A DNA stretch of 64,000 nt from positions 62,001 through 126,000 of the forward strand of contig MCFE01000173.1 in assembly GCA_002104905.1 (NCBI GenBank), given 5' to 3'. The stretch's first letter is position 1. Each line of letters begins with the position of its first letter. Source of the stretch: Basidiobolus meristosporus CBS 931.73. Taxonomy: Eukaryota; Basidiobolomycota; Basidiobolomycetes; Basidiobolales; Basidiobolaceae. Under the pieces are notes generated by a model, which was not told the DNA's origin, did no database searches, and saw only the letters and a list, made by a program, of their open reading frames with translations. The position numbers and the translations under genes were made by a program. Below, one piece after another: positions 55,909-64,000 of the stretch.

Positions 55909-56696
55909 ATGACTTATCTTCGCAGAAAGTTAGTTATTGTGGGGGATGGTGCTTGTGGGAAAACATGCCTTCTTATGGTGTATGCCAAAAACGAATTCCC
56001 TGCGGTATATACTCTGTTCGTTTCCTGTGGAGACCTTGGAAACCTCGCTAACTGTGCCTCTTTTGCTCACTTCCTTAGACCTACGCACCCACCGTCTTCG
56101 AAAACTACGTTGCTCGTGTTCAGGTCAACCGGAAAGTCATAGATTTATCTCTGTGGGATACTGCAGGCCAAGAAGAATATGACCGTCTCCGCCCACTCTC
56201 CTACCCAGAAACTCATGTTGTTTTATTGGCATTTGGCATTGACAACCCAATATCTCTTAGTAATATCGCCGAAAGAGTATGTTTCTGCCCAAGCTCACTA
56301 GTCAAACTGTTCACTGACCTGGCTCTTCTTTTGCACCGAATTCCAGTGGCATCCAGAAATCGAACACTTTCTAAAGAACGTCCCATTCTTTTTGATTGGG
56401 TGTAAGCAGGATCTTCGTCAGGATTCCGCGACCATCGCAAGCCTCGCTAGACGAGGAATGGTCCCTGTCACATACCAAGAGGTACTAGTGTTGTCAGATA
56501 AACTGGCCCAATTGCACCATCGTAATGAATCTTCCGGATCTAGGGGGAAACCATGGCACGCCAAATCCAAGCCCGACGTTACTTGGAGTGCTCAGCCAAG
56601 CTTGGCATCGGTGTTGAGGAAGTTTTCGAGGTCGCTGCGCGAGCCGCCATCAGCCTTGGCACCAAAAAGGTCATGCGCAGCTGCCTAGTGTTGTAA
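55909..56696 (+). CDS. Rho-family small GTPase, 4 exons
   Basis: A GTP/GDP switch acting at the plasma membrane, expected in cell polarity, actin or cell-wall control. Exons: 55909-56004, 56079-56276, 56347-56481, 56544-56696; introns of 74, 70 and 62 nt, all GT...AG; product 193 residues, the usual Rho size. P-loop GDGACGKT (residues 12-19), switch [11 protein letters not shown] (33-42), [19 protein letters not shown] (switch II), the base-binding motif is GCKQD (TKxD in classic Ras), and CSAK near 160. The C-terminus SCLVL is a CAAX box ending in Leu, which predicts geranylgeranylation. Closest to Rho1/Rho2/Rho4-type proteins; the subgroup cannot be settled by eye. The long first reading (EFPAVYTLF) runs into intron 1 and is wrong. 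Confidence 0.93.
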
Positions 56697-59600
56697 TCAT
56701 AAACACAAATCATCAGTCATTATACGGCCCAGCTTCATAGAGCCAAGCATGGCACTATTCTGTTGATTATATCCTACCAAGTTCGAGATATGAACCTCCC
56801 ACGGTTGGCACTGATAATATTATTCATTCATTCCTCCAGGACCCAAATTTTGTTAATAATAAAGCTAAACTAGTAGCCGCCAGGATTCATTTGGGCTGCA
56901 TGCTGGAAGAGGCAACATCTAGTTGATTTGGTTAAATCGGCCTTGATTGAATCCTACTCTGTCTCTGGGTGGTTTATTAATGCAGGAACCCATGTATCCA
57001 ATGAGGCATTTCCTAAATGATTTTAAGGTTTGCGGTCGCCAAGAATGGTCCAGGCTCGGGGCCCGACGTAGGGTACTTGTTGGTTCATGCGCGGCATGCT
57101 TCTGATGGTTACTCGCAAGTCCAGTAGGGGGGCTTCAACGAAACCCAGCGAATTCAGTGTGAAGGGGAGCAGACAGAGCAGCAACCAAGGGAGTTGAATA
57201 TACCCACCTCATGGGTTTGCTTAGAGCATCGGCAGCATCTTTGCTGATCAAGCGTCAATCTTATGGGGGGGGGTTGAGAAACCGGTGCTGACATGGGTGC
57301 CAGTGAGCTGATGATACACTTATATGAGCAGCCAAAATATTAGACCGATTGGCCGAACAGGCCCCGGTGTACTCCAAAGCTTGTTATCTTGCCCGCTCAT
57401 CCCGTATTCGCCATAACGAACGATCGCCACCTACCACGCCGTCCGCGAATCCAAGGGCGAGGAGATATTTGAATGTGGCCTGAAGGTTGAAGGGGCGGAA
57501 GATCCAATCTCCGTAGTACGAGCAACTTTGGCATGAGTATTTTACAGCAGATAGAGTTGGGAGTTAAGTAGGACCCCCATTATTATGCGTGGTATGCTTT
57601 CTTCGTTGCCTTGAATTTTCCTGATTTCCAGGTCAGTCGCGAAAAGAGATACAGACCAAAAGTTGGCTTCCCACACAGAGTCGGCCAAGAGGAGACCAGT
57701 GGGAAAGCAGTGATATAGTGACCTTGCCTTGAATATATGGGCCATCTTTGCGGATCAGCCTCGGACTTGAAAGATCAACCCGGGCTTGGCCGTCTTGCTT
57801 CACTCTGAAAGCTCCAGGCAAACAGCTTGCTGAGTGTCAAAAGCCATATTCCTCGCACTATCAATAAATCAGTTGGAGCCATTAATGGGGAGGTTTGTCA
57901 TGAAGGATACCCAGTAAGTGTCACCCAAACTGGCTTGAATAGGAGCGGTTGCTGGAATGACACATTGGGCTTGGAATACTGCCATCAGTAATGATACACA
58001 TCATTACATCACCATGGACTATGCAAAATGTCTATGGAGGAAATATTCTTTGCACTACAGTCAATAACCTACGTGAGAAGATCTCGTGAAATGTACTCGG
58101 CAAATCTAGCCGGAGGTAGAGCTTGGTATCATCCTCCTAATCGAGGATTATCAATCATAGGTGGTGGTGCGGATTTGGGTCGAGAATGCCCAGGCCGATT
58201 TGTGTCGTGAGATTTGTATCTGCGTCACCAGCTGGGTCTAGGATAGTCCCAAGCTGAACAAAACCTAGATAACCAAAAGGTAATCCTCGATAGCAACCAG
58301 GAGAATCCATCCAGGTCAGACTTAATCATTTAGCCGAGATACTAGATGGCGTCTACCGCTACACTCTGTCACCACCTGTTCGGCTCTTCAGTTCACATTG
58401 CCCCCGCACCATCGGAAAACACGGCCAAGTACTCGAGCGTGCGCTGGTGTGAATGTGCAGTGTGGGTGGCGGGGCCACTTAGCTCCCCCTGCAAGCCTAC
58501 GGCATACACGCTCCTTCCCAGCGTCCTTGGATACTGCAACCTGGCCCTTCTAGTCTTCGGAATGCCAGTTCTCATGGGCTACTTTACACCATTATCTGCG
58601 AAACAAACTCAATCACGGGGCTTCGATCTGTTTAGCACGGTGATAAATGGCATAGGAAGCGGACTTGATCCTGTATCGGCCTAATCCAACTTCGCATCCC
58701 CAGACTCCCAGGATGGAGGGGCCTCAGACTAATCCTCGATCTCATGCGGAGGATGGGGATTGTCTAGCTATCGCGATGCCAGAGTGATGATGTGGATGTT
58801 GGGGGATGTTGGGGAGGTGATGCTGGGATAAGACAACGCTTCCATTGCGATGGCTCAGGTGAAACACCGCCTCGCTTGCAGTGCGAGGATAAGGATACCA
58901 CTACCGCTGCAGTGGCTCATGTGAAACAACCCATACTGCATTGGCAAGCCGTTATCTCTTTTAGCGGATTTCTGTGAATGGAGCCATTTCGAGAGGTGAG
59001 GGTGGGCAGATAATCCGCGAGATTATCATCTAGATTAGTTTTCGAATCAGGATTGCTCGAGTCTGCCGCCTTCACCATTTGCTGGATTGCCCCCAAAAAA
59101 CGCTAGTCTAGTCTCTTGGGTGCTGGGCATTCGATGCCCCAACACTGTCTAAGGTTCGGGCGGCGCATGATCATTGGGGCCCTGCCACACGCTGTGTCGA
59201 GAGCAGGGAGCGAGCACACCGTCGGCGTACTCCGGTTGTGGCCACCGCGCACACGCAGTGACTACACCTCTGGTTGGAGGATGTGGCGAGGATCCAAGTG
59301 CCGTGGATGAACATCGATCTATACGTCGCGAGCAAACAAACAGGCATGTGTGGCCCTCGAATCTGACCAGTCCGGCCTGATAATCCCATGAGAGCCTCGG
59401 TAGTGACTTCCACTTTCGTCCCACTGGACGCCCGCAGAGGCTCGTTTGATTTGACTGATTCTGATGCTTGAGGCGATTACTGAATATTACGAATGGCCAG
59501 CTGACCCAGGGTTGCTGTTGAATACGCTTGATCTCCAGGAGACACCGTTCTCGGAGTGCTAACCAATCGTGGAGGATTGCCCGAATCTTTCCCCACGATC

Positions 59601-60515
59601 AATTCCCATGGAAGTGATCTGAAATGGAAGCCCAATATCGCAATTCCAATGGAATCTCTCCAAAATGCGGAGTAAATCATCGAATACCAGGGTTTTGTCG
59701 TGGATATGTGTACCTCGGGTTCCTCTTAATATGGTCATCTCTGAGATGTCGCCAGCAAAGATTATCAGTTGATTAATGAGGCAATGCTGGTAGCAGCTGC
59801 AATGCCCGTTACAAATCGTTGCTAATTGCTGCTGCCAGCGCTGATGTGGTTTTGACTCGGTGTAACTCTTGTCTTCCACTGGAGCGGCTACCCTTGACAG
59901 GCGTAATCTCGAATGATTCCTTTCGTGTCTGCAGGCGATCTTTGTAGCAATCTCTTGCTTGCCCGTAACTGTGGATCCCTTCAGATAATCTAAATTCCAG
60001 GTTCAAATCAACTGGTCCCCCGAGCTAGTTGGCCAGATTGAAGCACAACATGTTGCCAAGCTACATTCAGTGCATTCTAGGCACTTCATGAATCTCGTTA
60101 GTTCATAGGCTTGTGCTTCGTGGTTTCATACTCTAATCCTTCCCAATGGGGATGTGGATGGCGAGTTTGATGGAGATATAGTGAAGTGGGCCCCTGGCCA
60201 ATCAGCGCCCCCAGATTCCAGATTACCCTGCAAAAAATTAATCATCGTTAGAACATCGTCCAGATGATCCTATTCATGTGGCATCATCTGTCGTTTTTAT
60301 ACAGATTACTGTGAGCTCTCATTCAGTTTGGGATGAAGTGGTCAAGATAATCAGTATAAACCAGTTATCTCTCGGATAAGAAGCTCGTGAGACTGGATCG
60401 TTCGTCATGGATTTCTGCTTTATATATTGATACGGTTTGCTTTGATCTACCAATTTTATCCTTCACATCGCCGTCTCTTCCTTCCCTCCAGCGGCCTACA
60501 CACTTCTTCGACATC
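56697..60515. other. Long intergenic region, no gene recognised
   Basis: Several open frames (58,346-58,684 plus, 59,116-59,310, 59,559-59,879 minus) lack recognisable motifs and overlap open frames on the other strand, so I do not call them. The cyclin promoter probably lies in the last 300 bases: a tttatatattga box at about 60,419-60,430 and a ct-rich stretch (ccgtctcttccttccctcca at about 60,470) precede the start codon. No tRNA or rRNA was seen. A non-coding RNA cannot be excluded. Confidence 0.45.
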
Positions 60516-61199
60516 ATGCCCGCCACTGACTTGCTCGAGTCAGGATTGGCTAGTAAATTTCACCATGACCGAGCCGTTTCTCAGTTCGCCCTGTTTGCTG
60601 CTGACATTGCCACTTTCACCTGGTACCCACAGTTAGACCCCATGACTAGCTGCGCTAGTGATACTTTCAAAAACTACTGCCGAAGTATGCTACTCACGAC
60701 GAAGGTGTCCTCCTCAGTCGTCATACTGGCATTGAAATACATACAACGCTTGAAGTTCTTGAACGCCCAACTTCAAGGCCAACCAGGCTCTGAGATTAGG
60801 ATTTTCACTGTAGCGTTGGTTCTAGCCAACAAATATCTCGACGACAAGGTTTTGAATAAGCGCATGTGGTCTAGAGTGAGCGGCATAGCAATCAAGGAAC
60901 TGAACCGCATGGAGCTAGAATTCCTTGCCTCCATCCAATATCGACTCATGGTCACCAAGGACGATTACTTCAATTGGTTGAAGTTTTTGGAGCACTTTAT
61001 CACCACTCGAAACCAACACCTTACCAAGCTGAAGGAAGACGCCATTCCTACTGAAGATATGGATGACTGGTCTCCGGACTATTCTGACACGCACCCGACA
61101 GAGCCCACGCCCCAGGAATTCAACGAACCTTGCCAGGTCCGTTTGAATCACAAGACGAAGCTTCTTCATACCGACAATACACACCCCTTGATTAGTTAA
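60516..61199 (+). CDS. Cyclin of the Pcl/Pho80-like group
   Basis: Single exon, 227 residues from MPATDLLESGLASKFHHDRA. The cyclin box spans roughly residues 60-165: FKNYCRSMLLTTKVSSSVVI, ALKYIQRLKFLN, then IFTVALVLANKYLDDKVL with the conserved KYLDD, RMWSRVSGIAIKELNRMELE, and FLASIQYRLMV. Family members bind Pho85/CDK5-type kinases and steer them to substrates in cell-cycle and nutrient responses; the partner here is inferred. The tail is acidic and Pro/Thr-rich (DMDDWSPDYSDTHPTEPTPQ), possibly a degradation signal. A start 43 codons upstream (60,387) is in frame, but it would put the TATA-like box inside the coding region, so I prefer 60,516 (catcATGcc). Confidence 0.85.
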   Translation: MPATDLLESGLASKFHHDRAVSQFALFAADIATFTWYPQLDPMTSCASDTFKNYCRSMLLTTKVSSSVVILALKYIQRLKFLNAQLQGQPGSEIRIFTVALVLANKYLDDKVLNKRMWSRVSGIAIKELNRMELEFLASIQYRLMVTKDDYFNWLKFLEHFITTRNQHLTKLKEDAIPTEDMDDWSPDYSDTHPTEPTPQEFNEPCQVRLNHKTKLLHTDNTHPLIS

Positions 61200-63525
61200 T
61201 AGCGTTGGATACCCACTCTTGATTATTTCTTTTAAACTGGCGTTTTCTTATTGACTGCGTAAAACGGATGAAAGAGCCTTGTCTTCCTGAGGTAGTCGTA
61301 GCTGTTGCCTTTCTGCGATCCACGGTCGCTCCACCAAGGCCATGGTTTGCTTTGCGTCCTAAATGGCGAAGTAGGCATTCTTCCCCCAGGCAACTGGGCC
61401 GCCGAAGTGAGGCGGCAGGTTGGCCATAGGGGGGATTGGGCTCCCTGCGAAAACCTCAACTGGGCACGTTCTTTCATCTAGACGAAATGACCGAGTGGGC
61501 AGGCCGGATTTCCAAGCGCTTTCCTGGTTGTCCACTCTCTCATCCGTCCCGAACCCTCATTCCAGCCCAAGCATGCCTGCGGCTCGCTACGTGTCTTGGC
61601 TGGACTCAGGAGTATGAACTTTTCTATAATTAGCGGATTCCTAGGTTTATGAAGCAGCACCTTCGGACGGTTCGATGACCCATCTGGCGTGGCGGTTCGG
61701 CTCTGCAAGCGACCGGCAGCGTAATGGGATGCCGATGGGCATATTGCACCGGAGAAGGGGCTGGATTTGTTCATTTGAAAAATCTTTTATTTCAACAATT
61801 TCTTTCTATTTTGTGAGTGTGGTATTCAACGTAATTTCAGACCTTCCGAACACGCTTTTCCCCGATGATGGCGGGCAGTCCCACGGGTTACCCCGAGACA
61901 TGGATTGCCTGCCCTTGTTTCTGAGATACCTCCGATCTTTGCCGGTTTTGTAGGTTGTTCTCTGGAGGAAAAGAAATAAATCCCAAAAACCAAGCCATCT
62001 CGCATTCCCATCATCTTGCACTCTAGCGCTGTCGGCGAGCTTGAGGCGCCGCCGGTGGAGAGGCCCAACGAAATCTGCGCCCAAGGCAGCTGGAACACTC
62101 TGCGCCAGAATATGGAGGTGATGGCATGGGCCCATGATCACATCATTCGAATCTGGCCCGGAAATTCGATTATATGGACTCGGGTCACATCTGCCTAATG
62201 GACAGAACTTTTCCAGAGACGAGATCGTCCACATAGGTACGAAGTAAATGGTGGAGCCGAACTCGTCGGGAATTGATCTGTACGAAGCTGTGCATATCTG
62301 CTCGCAGCCGCGTTGTATTTCAACCACCAGACATGCCCTTTCGGATCGTTTCGAATGACTGTCACTAAGGTTATCGATACTGCGTAGAAATATAGCCATA
62401 TAAGGGACACGGCACATGACTCGATGGGGTCGTTCGGGATTTCCTAATGTGGATACAACAACGGTAGACTATCCAGATAGGGTGACTGTACCGTTATACC
62501 ATTTGGTGTCGAGCGACCCACAAGTGCATGCATGTTGAATCATTTGACGACGGTCGAGCCGATATGGCTCAGGAACCGCCGCGTCCAAAGTCACCCTAAG
62601 TTACGGTGGGTGCTGGGAATACCCAAATCGAATGTTCGTGCCATTCGTCGGCACCGGATATGCCGGAGATGACGAGAAACCCATGATTCTTGATACGCAA
62701 AAGTCAGGAATCGCGCACACGATGGAGCCGTCTGGAGGCCCAGGTACTTTATCGCAACGAACATATGTGACTTGGGCTGGCTGTTCAGGCAGCCGTGAAG
62801 TCTGGATTTTCTGGACAGCGGAGCGTGCACAAATCTAAGTGCTGTTTAGAAATCAAACCATCCCTTCCAGGAGTCATTTTCGTCGATAATGCAAGCATGT
62901 TCTCCGGCATTTTCTGTGGTGATCAGGGCATACACCTGGATGTTTCCTCAATAGATAGCACGGAGCCCCCAAGTGGGCTACTCTTCATCACGACGTCTGC
63001 TTCCGCTTTGGCAAGCTGGCGAATGGTTACTGCGATCACGGCCCCGTTGGCTTCGCTAGGTGGTTCCACCTTCGAACTGTAGGTGAGTAGAAGACATCGT
63101 TGGTGTTGCGGGGCATTTCAAGCTGCATACCCCCGTGTGGCCCTTACTTCGTTCCACCACATCAAACCGAGTCCAACAACCACCTATCTACTTTGAGCCA
63201 TGGTTGGCGAAGCAGGACTAGATAGCTACTCCCTGGTCTAGCTATCAAACCAGTTTCACCCGTGATGGAGTCAGTTGAATATGGAACCAATTCAGATCGG
63301 TCAATTTGTTGTTGTTGTCAATTCATTGGTTCGTTCAATTCCCTGCACTATGCCAAGAGTAACTAGATTCTCTTGCGTCGCTGCGGAAAGTGCCTCATCA
63401 ATTCGCAGTAGGTGAGACTCCTCTCAGCTCCTATGGTTGTTTGGCACCCGACTATTTATTTCTGAGCGCGCCTTCTTACCCAACGACACACAATATAGCT
63501 ACCCCCGCCCCATCTACCGAACCAC
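61200..63525. other. Intergenic region, no gene recognised
   Basis: Open frames here (for example 61,806-62,417 minus, 203 codons) show no domain or intron logic I recognise, and their opposite strands are also partly open. Candidate promoter elements for the next gene lie around 63,290-63,330 (caatttgttgttgttgtcaa). No repeats like those of the left block are seen. Confidence 0.4.
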
Positions 63526-64000
63526 ATGGCAACATTGTTATTCGACGATATCGATTTTCCCAACGAGCTGTACGTCCAGGAAACTGGGGAGTTCGCAACC
63601 CCGGTACGTACCCTGCTGCAATTCACCCCCCACATACTTGAGAACCTGGCCAAACAGGAAAGTGAACAAGAGCCCATCCACCCAAAGGAAACCGAGGAGC
63701 ACCTCAAATACGCGCAAGAAGGTCCCCGTTCCGCAACGGAGCCAAATACCCAACCTTGGTGGTCGAGCTGGCTCGCTACCGAATCCACAAAGAAAATCGC
63801 CCAGGAGTCGTTCAAATTCTGCCTAGAGATGGCCCGGCTGTACATGGAACAGTCGCAATGGCGTGAACGCCATGAAGCCACCCGAGGGGACTTCCATCAG
63901 CAAACGGAGTCTCAAAAAAAGAGAAAAAGTGAGGAGGAAGAGAAGGAGGAAGAGAAAGAGAAGGAGAGGGAGAAAAAGGAGAAGCAGAAGGAGAGGGAGG
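63526..64000 (+). CDS. Unrecognised K/E-rich protein, N-terminal part
   Basis: Open from an ATG at 63,526 to the window end (158 codons, no intron needed), starting MATLLFDDIDFPNELYVQET. Middle pieces include LLQFTPHILENLAKQESEQE and TQPWWSSWLATESTKKIAQE, then FKFCLEMARLYMEQSQWRER. From about residue 128 it becomes almost purely Lys/Glu/Arg, encoded by an aag/gag purine tract. This predicts a long charged helix or coiled coil. I do not recognise a family. Because it runs off the window, length and function are unknown. Opposite-strand open frames here (63,456-63,881) are probably shadows. Confidence 0.6.
   Translation, partial: MATLLFDDIDFPNELYVQETGEFATPVRTLLQFTPHILENLAKQESEQEPIHPKETEEHLKYAQEGPRSATEPNTQPWWSSWLATESTKKIAQESFKFCLEMARLYMEQSQWRERHEATRGDFHQQTESQKKRKSEEEEKEEEKEKEREKKEKQKERE

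Noticed and set aside
58346-58684. Open frame of 112 codons with a hydrophobic stretch
   Set aside because: An overlapping open frame exists on the opposite strand (58,393-58,575), and no family or splice logic is visible.
60387-60515. Upstream in-frame start for the cyclin
   Set aside because: It would put a TATA-like tttatatattg and a pyrimidine-rich tract in the coding region. The ATG at 60,516 has the better context and gives a normal cyclin N-terminus.
61806-62417. Open frame of 203 codons on the minus strand
   Set aside because: It is long but has no recognisable domain, and other frames in the same interval are also open. This is probably low stop density in GC-richer DNA.
1-64000. 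CRISPR arrays, rRNA and tRNA genes
   Set aside because: No regularly spaced repeats, rRNA blocks or cloverleaf-like tRNA sequence with internal promoter boxes were noticed on reading. The tandem repeats present are the L2 arrays and one microsatellite.

Overview
This 64 kb window is fungal nuclear DNA. A basidiomycete, probably Agaricomycotina, is the best guess. The reasons are the 14-exon Rad4/XPC gene with thirteen introns of 56-65 nt, a Rho GTPase gene with three introns of 62-74 nt, and a degenerate Tnp2-type (CACTA-like, Plavaka-group) transposase of the kind common in mushrooms. The species cannot be named from the sequence.

The window has two compartments. Bases 1 to about 49,500 are an AT-rich, strongly CpG-poor block of nested and decayed mobile elements with no host gene that I can recognise. 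Bases 49,500-64,000 are CpG-rich and carry four host genes: rad4 (-, 50,130-54,254), a Rho GTPase (+, 55,909-56,696), a Pcl/Pho80-like cyclin (+, 60,516-61,199) and the start of an unrecognised K/E-rich protein (+, 63,526 to beyond the window). Long non-coding stretches separate them.

The element block contains these families. (i) Ty3/Gypsy family A, five copies G1-G5. G4 (13,894-18,829, minus) is almost intact and G2 (2,071-7,013, plus) has both LTRs but broken frames. G1, G3 and G5 are truncated or internally deleted. (ii) A second Gypsy-like family, here E, with an unrecognised Gag-like protein (coiled coil plus two tandem repeats) and, in one copy, an integrase. (iii) Ty1/Copia elements: one split by G4, one at 28,610-32,612 lacking reverse transcriptase, and a run of same-orientation LTRs at 45,211-49,496. 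(iv) Tnp2/Plavaka transposase remnants at about 1.65, 20.2 and 40.1 kb. (v) Solo LTRs with clean target-site duplications: L1 (about 510-520 bp, two copies, 5-bp TSDs) and L2 (about 1.1 kb, two complete copies, TSD GATG). (vi) A 730-740 bp foldback element that is almost entirely two inverted arms, in two copies.

The most informative place is 32.6-40 kb. An E copy on the minus strand was broken by an L2 LTR and by an L1 LTR, and the L2 copy was itself broken by the foldback element. The insertion order can be read from target duplications and from uninterrupted paralogous sites elsewhere in the window. Many premature stops in the retroelements look like C-to-T changes (TGG to TGA, CAA to TAA, CAG to TAG). 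With the CpG depletion this points to methylated-cytosine decay or a RIP-like process.
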